A stretch of 64,000 nucleotides of DNA from Pantoea sp. Ap-967 (GTDB lineage Bacteria; Pseudomonadota; Gammaproteobacteria; Pseudomonadales; Pseudomonadaceae): positions 1 through 64,000 of the forward strand of contig NZ_VWXK01000016.1 in assembly GCF_011752565.1 (NCBI RefSeq), in the 5' to 3' direction. A program made the translations under genes and the position numbers. Below the pieces are notes generated by a model. The model worked only from the letters and a program-made list of their open reading frames with translations. It was not told where the DNA came from and did no database searches. Positions 51,549-60,310 of this stretch are shown here, in pieces (positions within the stretch are counted from its first letter, which is position 1; each line of letters opens with the position of its first letter).

Positions 51549-54500
51549 ACCTCAGTGCGCCGTTCATCCAGCGCCCGGTGGCCACGGCGCTGATGGCCCT
51601 GGGCCTGGCGCTGTTCGGCAGCCTGGCCTTCACCTTGCTGCCGGTGGCGCCGCTGCCGGAGGTGGACTTCCCCACCATCAGCGTGCGCGCCACGTTGCCC
51701 GGCGCCGACCCTTATACCGTGGCCACCTCGGTGGCCACGCCGCTGGAGCGCCAGTTCGGGCAGATTGCCGGGGTTACCCAGATGACCTCGTCCAGCACCC
51801 TGGGCGCCACCCGCATCAACCTGCAGTTCGACCTGGACCGCAACATCGACGGCGCGGCCCGCGATGTGCAGGCGGCGATCAATGCGGCGCGCAGCAACCT
51901 GCCCAGCGACCTGGTCGGCAACCCCACCTACCGCAAGGTCAACCCAGCCGACTCGCCGATCCTGATTATCGGCCTGACCTCAGACAGCGCCACCCCGGCG
52001 CAGATGTACGACGTGGCCTCCACGCTGCTGGAGCAGCGCCTGCTGCAAACCCGCGGCGTCGGTGATGTGACGGTGGGCGGCGGGGCCTTGCCGGCGGTGC
52101 GTGTGGAACTCAACCCGGACCGCCTCAACCACTACGGCGTAAGCCTGGAACAGGTGCGCTCGACCCTTGCCAGCGCCAACGTCAACCTGCCCAAGGGGGT
52201 GGTCGACCTGGGCGGGCAGAGCCATGTGCTGGCGGCGAACGACCAGTTGTATACCCCCGCTGACTACGCACCGCTGGTGGTCAAGCAAGCTGGCGCCAGC
52301 CCGGTGCGCATCGCCGACCTTGGCCAGGTGCGCGAGGACGTCGAGGACCTGCGCAACTTTGGCCTGTTCAATGGCAAGCCTGCGGTGTTGCTAGTGCTGT
52401 TCAAGCAGCCGGGGGCCAATGTGATCGACACCGTGAACGCGGTGAAGGCGCAATTGCCGATGCTGCAGGCTTCGATTCCCGCGACCATCAAGCTGAGCGT
52501 GCTGATGGACCGCAGCACCACCATTCGCGCCTCCTTGCGCGATGTGGAAATTACCCTGCTGGCGGCGATCCTGCTGGTGACCCTGGTGACCTACGGCTTT
52601 TTCCGTGACTGGCGCAGTACCCTGGTGCCGGCCACTGTCGTGCCGCTGTCACTGCTGGGCACCTTTGGCGCCATGTACTTTCTTGGCTATAGCCTGAACA
52701 ACCTGTCGCTGATGGCGCTGACCATCGCCACTGGCTTCGTGGTAGACGACGCCATCGTCGTGGTCGAGAACATCATGCGCCACCTGGAGCGCGGTGCCTC
52801 CCGGCGTGAAGCTGCGCTGGAGGGGGCGCGGGAGGTGGGGTTCACCGTGCTCAGCATCAGCGTGTCGCTGGTGGCGGTGTTCATTCCGCTGCTGCTGATG
52901 GGCGGCATCGTCGGCCGCTTGTTTCGCGAGTTTTCCGTTACCTTGTCGCTGTCGATCGTGATTTCCATGCTGGTGTCGCTGACGGTGACGCCGGTGCTGG
53001 CCAGCGTGCTGCTGCGCCCGCCGCGTCACACGGTGGAGGCAGATACCCCGGATTCGCGCTTTCACAGGTTCTACGACCGCAGCCTGGCCTGGGTCATCGG
53101 CCATTCCCGGCTGATGGGGCTGGTGACCCTGATGGTACTGGTGCTGGCGGTGGTGCTGTACGCCGTGGTGCCCAAGGGGTTCTTCCCGCAGGAAGACAGC
53201 GGCCGCCTGAGCGGCACCATCCTGGCCTCCCAGAGTATTTCCTATGCGGCGATGCAGGCAGACTTTCGCGAGATCAACCGCCAGGTGGTGAGCAACCCCA
53301 ACGTCGCCACCGTGGGCGGCTTCGTCGGTGGCGGCGGCGGTGGCTCCGGGGCGATCAACAGCGCCCAGTTGTTCGTCGCGCTCAAGCCCAAGGGCGAGCG
53401 GCAGGTCAGCGCCGACCAGGTGATCGGGCAGATCCGCCACACCCTGGGGGCCATGCCAGGCACCCGCCTGTACCTGCAGTCGGCCCAAGACATCACCGTC
53501 GGTGGCCGGCAGAGCGGGGCGCAGTTCCAGTACACCCTGACTGCCGACGACCAGGACAGCCTCGACCTCTGGGTGCCCAAGGTGGTGGCAGCGCTGCGCA
53601 GCCTGCCGCAGCTGACCGACGTCAACACCGACCAGCAGAATGCCAGCTTGATGACCCACCTGCAGGTGAACCGCGATGCCGTCTCGCGGCTGGGCGTCAG
53701 CCTGTCGGCGGTGGACCAGACCCTGTACGACGCCTTTGGCCAGCGCCAGGTGTCGACCCTGTACCGGGCTGCCAACCAGTACCACGTGGTGATGGGCCTG
53801 GCGCCGGCCTATTGGGCCGACCCTGCGGCGCTCAAGGCCATCTACCTGCCCAGCAAGCAGCCTGGCGCGCCGCTGGTGCCGCTGATGGCGGTGGCCAGCC
53901 AGTCGCTGGCGCGTACCGCCATCGCCATCAACCACCAGGGCACCTTTCCGGCGGTAACGGCCTCGTTCAACCTGGCGCCGGGGGTGTCCATTGGCCAGGC
54001 CACCGCGCTGGTGGACCAGGCCGTTGCCCAGCTGCGCATGCCGGCCAGCGTGGTCGGCGAGTTCGCCGGCACTGCGCAGGTGTTCAAGGCTTCGCTGGCA
54101 GGTGAGCCGTTGTTGATCGCGGCGGCGTTGTTGTCGGTGTACATCGTGCTGGGCATTCTGTACGAAAACCTGGTGCACCCGCTGACCATCCTCTCCACCT
54201 TGCCGTCGGCGGGGGTGGGGGCCTTGGTGGCGCTGTTGCTGACCGGCACCGAGCTTTCGATCATCGCCTTGGTGGGGGTGATCCTGCTGATCGGTATCGT
54301 CAAGAAGAACGCGATCATGATGATCGACTTCGCCCTGCACGAGCGGCGCGCCCAGGGCAGCGATGCCCGCAGCGCCATCCGCCGGGCATGCCTGGTGCGG
54401 GTGCGGCCGATTCTGATGACCACCCTGGCGGCGACCCTGGGCGCCTTGCCGCTGGTACTGGGCAATGGCTATGGCGCCGAGTTGCGCCGGCCGCTGGGTA

Positions 54501-54625
54501 TCTCGATCATCGGCGGGCTGTTGTTCAGCCAGCTGCTGACGTTGTACAGCACGCCGGTGATCTACCTGTGGCTGGACCGCCTGGCGGGCCGGCTGGGTAA
54601 CCGGCACAAGGAGCAAGGCACATGA
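51545..54625 (+). CDS. RND efflux permease, MdtC/MuxC-like
   Basis: This is a 1026-residue second pump subunit starting MNLSAPFIQRPVATALMALG. The acidic relay pair lies in IATGFVVDDAIVVVENIMRH and the second-half motif is GVILLIGIVKKNAIMMIDFA. The GGFVGGGGGGSGAINSAQLF stretch marks a glycine-rich loop of the periplasmic funnel. Two adjacent RND genes with one adaptor and one outer-membrane gene is the MdtABC-OpmB/MuxABC arrangement. ATG overlaps the upstream stop and its TGA overlaps the next ATG. Confidence 0.93.
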   Translation: MNLSAPFIQRPVATALMALGLALFGSLAFTLLPVAPLPEVDFPTISVRATLPGADPYTVATSVATPLERQFGQIAGVTQMTSSSTLGATRINLQFDLDRNIDGAARDVQAAINAARSNLPSDLVGNPTYRKVNPADSPILIIGLTSDSATPAQMYDVASTLLEQRLLQTRGVGDVTVGGGALPAVRVELNPDRLNHYGVSLEQVRSTLASANVNLPKGVVDLGGQSHVLAANDQLYTPADYAPLVVKQAGASPVRIADLGQVREDVEDLRNFGLFNGKPAVLLVLFKQPGANVIDTVNAVKAQLPMLQASIPATIKLSVLMDRSTTIRASLRDVEITLLAAILLVTLVTYGFFRDWRSTLVPATVVPLSLLGTFGAMYFLGYSLNNLSLMALTIATGFVVDDAIVVVENIMRHLERGASRREAALEGAREVGFTVLSISVSLVAVFIPLLLMGGIVGRLFREFSVTLSLSIVISMLVSLTVTPVLASVLLRPPRHTVEADTPDSRFHRFYDRSLAWVIGHSRLMGLVTLMVLVLAVVLYAVVPKGFFPQEDSGRLSGTILASQSISYAAMQADFREINRQVVSNPNVATVGGFVGGGGGGSGAINSAQLFVALKPKGERQVSADQVIGQIRHTLGAMPGTRLYLQSAQDITVGGRQSGAQFQYTLTADDQDSLDLWVPKVVAALRSLPQLTDVNTDQQNASLMTHLQVNRDAVSRLGVSLSAVDQTLYDAFGQRQVSTLYRAANQYHVVMGLAPAYWADPAALKAIYLPSKQPGAPLVPLMAVASQSLARTAIAINHQGTFPAVTASFNLAPGVSIGQATALVDQAVAQLRMPASVVGEFAGTAQVFKASLAGEPLLIAAALLSVYIVLGILYENLVHPLTILSTLPSAGVGALVALLLTGTELSIIALVGVILLIGIVKKNAIMMIDFALHERRAQGSDARSAIRRACLVRVRPILMTTLAATLGALPLVLGNGYGAELRRPLGISIIGGLLFSQLLTLYSTPVIYLWLDRLAGRLGNRHKEQGT

Positions 54626-56040
54626 AGCGGCATGTGATAGGCCTGATGCTGTGCCTGCAATTGGCCGGCTGCATGGTTGGGCCGGACTACCAGCGCCCGG
54701 CCATGGCGCTGCCCGAAGGTTTCAAGGAAGGCGCCCAGTGGCAGCGCGCTGCGGCCAACCCGCAAGGGGCGCTGGACAGCCGCTGGTGGCTGGCCTTCGG
54801 CGACGCGCAGCTCAACGGCCTGGTGGAGCAGGCGGCCCGGGCCAACCAGTCGATCGTCGCGGCCGAGGCGGCCTGGCGCCAGGCCAAGGCCCAGGTCGAC
54901 ATCAGCCGCGCCGGGTTGTGGCCGACGCTCAGCGCCGGGTTGTCGATGAGCCGTGGCGTGGGCGGCAGCGCGGGTTCGGGGGCTGCCGCTGGCGGCTCAG
55001 GTGGTTCGGCTGGGGTGGAGCAAACCGTCAGTGCCACCCTGGGGGCCAGTTGGGAGCCTGATCTCTGGGGCCAGGTACGGCGTACCATCGAGTCGAACAA
55101 AGCCCTGGCCGAGGTGTCGGACGCGCAACTGGCCGGTGTGCGCCTGTCGATCGCCAGCAGTGTGGCGAGCAATTACCTCGGGCTGCGCCAGCTGGACCTG
55201 GACATCGGCCTGCTCGAACGTCAGCAGCAGCTCAACCAGCAGTTGCTGGACATGACCCAGGCCAGTTTCGTGCAAGGCACGGCGTCCAACGACCAATTGC
55301 TGGTGGCCCAGGACCAACTGAGCACGGTGGTCGTCAGCCTGCAGACCGCCCAGCGCAGCCGCGAGCAGTTCGAGCATGCCCTGGCGGTGCTGGTGGGCCA
55401 GGCACCGGCGCAGTTCAGTGTGGCGCCCAGGGCCGACTATGCCTTCGCCGTGCCGCGCCCGCCATTGAGCCTGCCCTCGGCATTGCTGCAGCGCCGGCCT
55501 GACGTGATCGCCGCCGAGCGCACGGCGGCGGCGGCCAATGCGCGCATCGGCGTGGCCGAGGCTGCGTTTTTCCCCAACCTGGACCTCACGGCTGAAATCG
55601 GTTTTCGCGGCAGCGCCCTGGGTGGGCTGTTCAACACGGCCAACCGCATCTGGAGCCTGGGCCCTGCGCTGTCGGCGACCTTGTTCGACGGCGGCGCGCG
55701 TGAAGCGGCCCTGCGCCAGGCCTATGCCGGGTACGACCAGGATGTGGCCAACTACCGTGGCACGGTGCTGGCGGCGCTGCAGAATGTCGAGGACAACCTG
55801 TCGGCGCTGAACCACCTGCAACGCCAGGCCGACACCTTTGGCCAGATTCACCAGCGCAACCAGCAACTGTTCGCCAGCCAGCAGTCGCAGCAACGGGCTG
55901 GGGTGGTGAGCCAGCAGGCGGTGGTTACCCAGCAGTTGCTGTTGCTGCAGAGCGAGCAGAGCCTGCGCGACGCCCAGGGCCAGCAGAGCCAGGCCAGCGT
56001 GGCGTTGATCCAGAGCCTGGGCGGTGGCTGGGCACCTTGA
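54622..56040 (+). CDS. Outer-membrane efflux lipoprotein (NodT/OprM family)
   Basis: This is a 472-residue protein with lipobox LAGC near residue 17 (LQLAGCMVGPDY). TolC-type repeats follow: DSRWWLAFGDAQLNGLVEQA, VSATLGASWEPDLWGQVRRT, then RRPDVIAAERTAAAANARIG and LGPALSATLFDGGAREAALR in the second half. A Gly/Ser-rich insert at about 112-133 is unusual but short. It forms the exit duct for the pump encoded just upstream and completes the four-gene operon. Confidence 0.93.
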   Translation: MKRHVIGLMLCLQLAGCMVGPDYQRPAMALPEGFKEGAQWQRAAANPQGALDSRWWLAFGDAQLNGLVEQAARANQSIVAAEAAWRQAKAQVDISRAGLWPTLSAGLSMSRGVGGSAGSGAAAGGSGGSAGVEQTVSATLGASWEPDLWGQVRRTIESNKALAEVSDAQLAGVRLSIASSVASNYLGLRQLDLDIGLLERQQQLNQQLLDMTQASFVQGTASNDQLLVAQDQLSTVVVSLQTAQRSREQFEHALAVLVGQAPAQFSVAPRADYAFAVPRPPLSLPSALLQRRPDVIAAERTAAAANARIGVAEAAFFPNLDLTAEIGFRGSALGGLFNTANRIWSLGPALSATLFDGGAREAALRQAYAGYDQDVANYRGTVLAALQNVEDNLSALNHLQRQADTFGQIHQRNQQLFASQQSQQRAGVVSQQAVVTQQLLLLQSEQSLRDAQGQQSQASVALIQSLGGGWAP

Positions 56041-56089
56041 GCGGTGCGGGGTATGCTGCGGTTTTTGAACGGCAAGGAAGTATTTACCC

Positions 56090-57004
56090 ATGGCGGCCAG
56101 CAGCCTGCTCGTATTGATCGACGATATCGCCACGGTGCTCGACGATGTGTCGGTAATGACCAAGGTCGCGGCGAAGAAAACCGCTGGGGTGCTGGGCGAC
56201 GACCTGGCACTGAACGCCCAGCAGGTCACCGGTGTGCGCGCTGACCGTGAGCTGCCGGTGGTGTGGGCGGTGTGCAAAGGCTCGCTGATGAACAAGGCGA
56301 TCCTGGTGCCAGCGGCGCTGCTGATCAGCGCGTTCATTCCCTGGGCCGTGACGCCGCTGCTGATGCTCGGTGGCGCCTACCTGTGTTTCGAAGGCTTCGA
56401 GAAGCTGGCGCACAAGTTCCTGCACAGCCAGGAAGAGGATGACGCCCAGCATGCGGCGCGCAAGGAGGCAGTGGCCGATGCCAATGTCGACCTGGTGGCG
56501 TTCGAGAAGGCCAAGATCAAGGGCGCGGTGCGCACCGACTTCATTCTTTCGGCAGAAATCATCGCCATTACCCTGGGGATCGTCGCCGAATCGCCGTTGG
56601 GCCAGCAGGTGATCGTGCTGTCGGGTATTGCGGTGGTGATGACCATTGGCGTGTATGGCCTGGTGGGTGGGATCGTCAAGCTCGATGACCTGGGGTTGTG
56701 GATGACCCAGACGTCTTCAAGGCTGGCCCGTTCGGTAGGCAGCGGCATCTTGCGGGCGGCGCCGTACATGATGAAGGGGTTGTCGGTGGTTGGCACCGCG
56801 GCGATGTTCCTGGTGGGCGGCGGCATTCTGGTGCATGGGGTGGCGCCGTTGCATCACGCGGTGGAGGCGTTCAGCGAGGGGCGCGGCGGGGCGTTGACCA
56901 GTGGCTTGCTCAATGGCCTGGCTGGGGTGATGGCTGGCGCGGTGGTGCTGGCCGTGGTGGCGGTCGCTGGGAAATTGTGGCGCCTGGTTCGCCCGGCAAA
57001 TTGA
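56090..57004 (+). CDS. DUF808 family membrane protein (YedI-like)
   Basis: This is a 304-residue protein with the family's N-terminal LLVLIDDIATVLDDVSVMTK and several membrane helices (AILVPAALLISAFIPWAV, VIVLSGIAVVMTIGVYGLVG, LSVVGTAAMFLVGGGILVHG, GLAGVMAGAVVLAVVAVAG). Family function is unknown. It is followed by a REP element and then by gene remnants. The 50-bp gap after the efflux operon leaves open whether it shares that transcript. Confidence 0.88.
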   Translation: MAASSLLVLIDDIATVLDDVSVMTKVAAKKTAGVLGDDLALNAQQVTGVRADRELPVVWAVCKGSLMNKAILVPAALLISAFIPWAVTPLLMLGGAYLCFEGFEKLAHKFLHSQEEDDAQHAARKEAVADANVDLVAFEKAKIKGAVRTDFILSAEIIAITLGIVAESPLGQQVIVLSGIAVVMTIGVYGLVGGIVKLDDLGLWMTQTSSRLARSVGSGILRAAPYMMKGLSVVGTAAMFLVGGGILVHGVAPLHHAVEAFSEGRGGALTSGLLNGLAGVMAGAVVLAVVAVAGKLWRLVRPAN

Positions 57005-57030
57005 GGGGACAAGCCCCGCAGCTCGAACCT

Positions 57031-57145
57031 GGTAGGAGCGAGCGTAGCTCGCGATGGGGCGCGCAGCGGCCCCGTTTTTTCCGTTTCGCGGCACAGGATG
57101 CCGGGGCTGCTTTGCAGCCCATCGCGAGCTGTGCTCGCTCCTACC
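57031..57145. repeat. 115-bp REP inverted pair, single copy of the array's REP module
   Basis: It begins GGTAGGAGCGAGCGTAGCTC, ends GCTCGCTCCTACC and has exactly the length of the REP module inside each 222-bp unit at 6883-8107, with a changed centre (CCCGTTTTTTCCGTTTCGCG). Here it is not amplified, giving a natural comparison for the array. Confidence 0.85.
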
Positions 57146-57185
57146 AAGTCCAGTGTCAGGGGTGAAAATGCGATTTTCTGTGCGG

Positions 57186-57940
57186 CTAGCGACGGGCCGC
57201 GACATCCTGCTGTTCAGCCTTCCACGCCAGCAGCCCACGGCTGAAGCCATAGGCGGCACTCTGGTAATAGGCGATAGCCCGCCGAACCAGCGGGTTGTCA
57301 CCGGTCACCGTGGTTTCCCGGCTGTTGCCCAGCGCATCCTCATGCACCCGCATGCCACCGCGGGGGCTGAGGATGGCCAGGTCCTTGCCATCGAACAGCC
57401 CCAGGTGCTGGTAGTTACCGATCAGCACACGCGCCGGCAGGGCATCGCCCTTGAGCAAGTCGCGGCCAAAGAAGGTCGAGGTGTAGTCGACGCCAAGCAG
57501 GCCCAGCAGGGTCGGCGCCAGGTCGATCTGGCTGGCCAGCTGGTTGTCGTCGCGCGGCGCGATCAGCTTCGGTGCGTAGATGAACAGCGGTATCTGGTAG
57601 TTGCTCACCGGCAGGTCCTCCACCCCCGCGCTGCCGGCAGTGTGGTCGGCGACGAAGACGAACAAGGTGTCGTCGAACCACGGCTTGAGCCTGGCGGCCT
57701 GCAGGAACTGGGTAATGGCATGGTCGGTGTACTTCACCGCACCTTCGCGGCCATCGCCTGACGGGATGTCGATACGGCCATCGGGGTAGGTATAAGGGCG
57801 GTGGTTCGATGTGGTCATCAGTTGCAGGAAGAACGGTTGCTGCCTGGCATGGTCGGCATCGGCCAGCTTCAGTGTTTGCCGGTACAGGTCCTCGTCGGCC
57901 ATGCCCCAGGCGTTCTTGAAGCTGATGTCCTGGAGTGCTT
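57186..57940 (-). pseudogene. C-terminal remnant of an LTA-synthase-type sulfatase/phosphoglycerol transferase gene
   Basis: Read on the minus strand, the last ~250 residues of the alkaline-phosphatase-like fold are intact: DISFKNAWGMADEDLYRQTL, FFLQLMTTSNHRPYTYPDGR, DTLFVFVADHTAGSAG, NYQIPLFIYAPKLIAPR and QIDLAPTLLGLLGVDY. The N-terminal membrane part and the metal-binding nucleophile domain are missing. Upstream of about 57940 the frame becomes sequence with no similarity. The first usable ATG would be at 57901. So this is a truncated gene, with the break at about 57936-57945. Confidence 0.8.
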
Positions 57941-58179
57941 TAGGGCTGGGCCTTCTGGTGCGTGGCACGGGCGCGTCGGCGCTGTTGCGCTGCGTCACGA
58001 TGCTGGGTGTAGCGCTACTGGTATGCGCGCTGATGCTGGTGCTGGATATCTGGCGGGTGCTGGAACAACACGAAGTCGAGGGTGCCTTGCTGTGCCTGGG
58101 CGTATTGTTGCCGGCTGGGTTGGCGCTGGCCTGGAAGGCAAGTTTAATGGCAAGTAAGTTACAACTTAAAAAGGTGTAA
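57940..58179 (+). pseudogene. C-terminal remnant of an unidentified membrane protein gene
   Basis: Read on the plus strand, about 79 residues look like genuine protein: SALGLGLLVRGTGASALLRC, VTMLGVALLVCALMLVLDIW, RVLEQHEVEGALLCLGVLLP, AGLALAWKASL, ending at TAA 58179. Two or three transmembrane helices are predicted. Upstream, the same frame runs antisense through the sulfatase remnant, so the 5' part is lost. The family is not recognised. Confidence 0.5.
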
Positions 58180-58200
58180 GCAAAGGCTTGCATCGGAGCG

Positions 58201-58230
58201 TAACAGCACCGTTGGTGAACGGTGCTGTTA
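58201..58230. terminator. 13-bp perfect hairpin, likely bidirectional terminator
   Basis: TAACAGCACCGTT pairs perfectly with AACGGTGCTGTTA around GGTG. It lies between the plus-strand remnant (stop 58179) and the end of the minus-strand Tsx-like gene (58244). A T-rich tract is weak on both sides, but position between convergent ends supports termination. Confidence 0.65.
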
Positions 58231-58243
58231 CGGTTCAGTTCAC

Positions 58244-59026
58244 TTAGAAGTGCACTTTCACCAACAGGCTGGCGGTGTTCTGGTCGGTGGTGAAACCGTC
58301 GCTGTCCTTGATGCCGTACTTGTCCTTCCAGTAATCGTATTCGATACCCACGTACAGTTGCTTCTCGCCCAGGTGCAAGGCCTTGCCCAGGTCGTACTTG
58401 ATCTGCGGGTTGAAGTGCAGGTTGGCGTGGTAGGTGCCGTGGCGGTTTTCGTCGTTGTCCACCACCCAGTCCATGAAGCCATCGATCAGCACGTCGGACG
58501 AACCCACGGGGATGGTGTAGGACCATACCGGGGTGATCTGCCAGATGTTCTTGCCGGCGCGGCTGCCATCGGGAATACGGTTGTAGAAGTTCAGCTGGAA
58601 GTAGTCGAAGCCTGGGATGGCCAGGTCGAAGCCTGGGCCGATCAGGTACGAATCGACATCACCTTCGCCGAACTCGTACGTGGCGGCCAGCAGCACGTCC
58701 TTGACCGGGCCGAACTCCAGCTTCTGGTCGAAGATCTTGCCGAACGACAGGCGCGGGCTGAACTCACCGTAGTAGGTGTTGGGGCCGTTGCTGGCGTCTT
58801 TCTTGCCCTGGTAGAAAATCTTGTCGATGAACAGGAAGTTGTCACCGTACTTCCAGGCGTCGGCGTGCTCGAAGGTGAAGGTCTGTTGGGTGTCCGGGTT
58901 GACCTTGAAGTTCTTGCCCCACAGGTAGGTCAGGCTGTTGTTCTGCCACTGCAGCAGGTCACCGGCGTAGGTGGTGCCGCAGGCCAGCAGGCCGCCGGCG
59001 AGAATCAGGCTGTTGATGGTACGCAT
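58244..59026 (-). CDS. Tsx-like nucleoside-specific outer-membrane channel (copy 1)
   Basis: This is a 260-residue protein with signal peptide (INSLILAGGLLACGTTYAGD) and a beta barrel rich in alternating aromatic segments: LLQWQNNSLTYLWGKNF, FTFEHADAWKYGDNFLFIDK, YYGEFSPRLSFGKIF, ending in VKVHF, the C-terminal aromatic needed for barrel assembly. Tsx-type pores admit nucleosides and bases. It is a close paralogue of the next gene upstream, and both sit beside the xanthine/urate permease. Confidence 0.87.
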   Translation of the reverse strand: MRTINSLILAGGLLACGTTYAGDLLQWQNNSLTYLWGKNFKVNPDTQQTFTFEHADAWKYGDNFLFIDKIFYQGKKDASNGPNTYYGEFSPRLSFGKIFDQKLEFGPVKDVLLAATYEFGEGDVDSYLIGPGFDLAIPGFDYFQLNFYNRIPDGSRAGKNIWQITPVWSYTIPVGSSDVLIDGFMDWVVDNDENRHGTYHANLHFNPQIKYDLGKALHLGEKQLYVGIEYDYWKDKYGIKDSDGFTTDQNTASLLVKVHF

Positions 59027-59380
59027 TGCGAGTGTCGCTCCCTTGATTGATCTGTTGTCAGCGCTCGTGATGGCGCCTGTTTGTTGTCTTTTGAGTCAGC
59101 TTTTTTCGATTGGCCACAGTTTATTGGCAAGCGCTGCGCCAACTTTCCGGGTTAGCTGCAACCTTCCTGCTCGACTCGTTCTGAACGGATGAAAATGGGT
59201 ATCTCAGGCTGGCAACACGTTGGCCAACCGCCCGAATTCATTGACTGAGCGGTCAGTAAACGCAGGCAGGATCCATCCTGCCCTGATCGAGGGGGCGCGC
59301 AGATTACTGGCTTGCGCGCCGCGCCTCAAGTGCTCCTTCCTGGCGCACTGTGATTCAAACCTGGGCGTTCGATCAAGTTT
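59027..59380. other. Gene-free stretch between the two Tsx-like genes
   Basis: These 354 bp hold the promoter side of the first Tsx-like gene and the 3' side of the second. Seen: a palindrome-like TTGACTGAGCGGTCAGTAAA at 59241-59260 resembling TetR/RutR-type operators, and a stem GGCGCGCA/TGCGCGCC at 59294-59320 that could end the upstream transcript. No open reading frame of note. Confidence 0.55.
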
Positions 59381-60166
59381 TTAGAAATGGACCTTGATCA
59401 ACGCACTGGCGACACTCTGGTTACTCTGCAAATTGCCACGGCTGTCGATGCCGTACTTGTCTTTCCAATAGCTGTATTCGAAGCCGACGTAGAGCTGCTT
59501 GGCGCCCAGGTTCAGGGCCTTGCCCAGGTCATACTTGACCTGCGGGTTGAAGTGCAGGTTGGCGTGGTAGGTGCCGCGGCTGTTCTGGTCGTTGTCGGTG
59601 ACCCAGTCCATGTAACCGTCGATCAGAATGTCGGATTTGCCCACTGGTATGGTGTAGGACCAACCGGGGGTGATCTGCCAGACGTCGTCACCGGGGCGGC
59701 CGCCTTCGGTGTTGCGCAGGTAGAAGTTCAGGGTGAAATAGTTGAAGCCGGGAATGTCCAGGTCGAAGCCGGGGCCGATCAGGTAGGCCTCGTTGTCGCC
59801 TTCGCCGCGCTCGTAGGTCATCGCCAGCAGCACGTCCTTGACCGGGCCGAAGGCCAGCTTGCGGTCGAGGATCTTGCCGAACGACAGGCGTGGGCTGAAT
59901 TCGCCGTAGTAGGTGTCTTCGCCTTTGCTGCGGTCAGCTTTGCCGTTGTAGAAAATCTTGTCGACGAAGAAGAAGGTGTCGCCGTACTTCCATTTGTTGG
60001 CGTGCTCGAAGGTGATGGTCTGCTGGATATCGGGGTTGATCTTGAAGTCCTTGCCGTACAGGTACGTCAGGCTTTCGCCGTGCCACAGCAGCCAATCGCC
60101 TGCATGCGCGGGGAGGGTGGCCAGCAGGCTGCTGCCCAGCAGCAGGGATGAGGTGATGCGCTTCAT
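59381..60166 (-). CDS. Tsx-like nucleoside-specific outer-membrane channel (copy 2)
   Basis: This is a 261-residue paralogue with signal peptide (LLLGSSLLATLPAHAGDW). The same blocks recur: LTYLYGKDFKINPDIQQTIT, WKYGDTFFFVDKIFYNGK, YYGEFSPRLSFGKILDRKL, and C-terminal IKVHF. Start ATG 60166. The pair probably arose by tandem duplication. It is downstream of the xanthine/urate permease on the same strand but separated by a terminator-like hairpin. Confidence 0.87.
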   Translation of the reverse strand: MKRITSSLLLGSSLLATLPAHAGDWLLWHGESLTYLYGKDFKINPDIQQTITFEHANKWKYGDTFFFVDKIFYNGKADRSKGEDTYYGEFSPRLSFGKILDRKLAFGPVKDVLLAMTYERGEGDNEAYLIGPGFDLDIPGFNYFTLNFYLRNTEGGRPGDDVWQITPGWSYTIPVGKSDILIDGYMDWVTDNDQNSRGTYHANLHFNPQVKYDLGKALNLGAKQLYVGFEYSYWKDKYGIDSRGNLQSNQSVASALIKVHF

Positions 60167-60277
60167 GTTGTGATTCCCGGACTTATTGTTTTTGTTGGCG
60201 GTTTTTTCGGCGCGCAGGCGCCCCGAGCGGCCCATTCCGGCGGGTCGACGGTCAAGCGGTTACTGCATGAAGTAAGA

Positions 60278-60302
60278 AGGGGCGGCAAACGGCGCCGCCC
60301 CT
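60278..60302 (-). terminator. Rho-independent-type terminator of the xanthine/urate permease gene
   Basis: AGGGGCGGC and GCCGCCCCT form a 9-bp stem with a 7-nt loop 8 bp beyond the permease stop. On the minus strand it is followed by TTCTTACTTC, a moderately T-rich tail. Confidence 0.7.
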
Positions 60303-60310
60303 GGACGGGC

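Noticed and set aside
57811..58179. Intact 122-residue plus-strand gene at the deletion scar
   Set aside because: Its first ~43 codons are antisense to the conserved sulfatase remnant; only the part after about 57940 looks like protein, so it is treated as a remnant.
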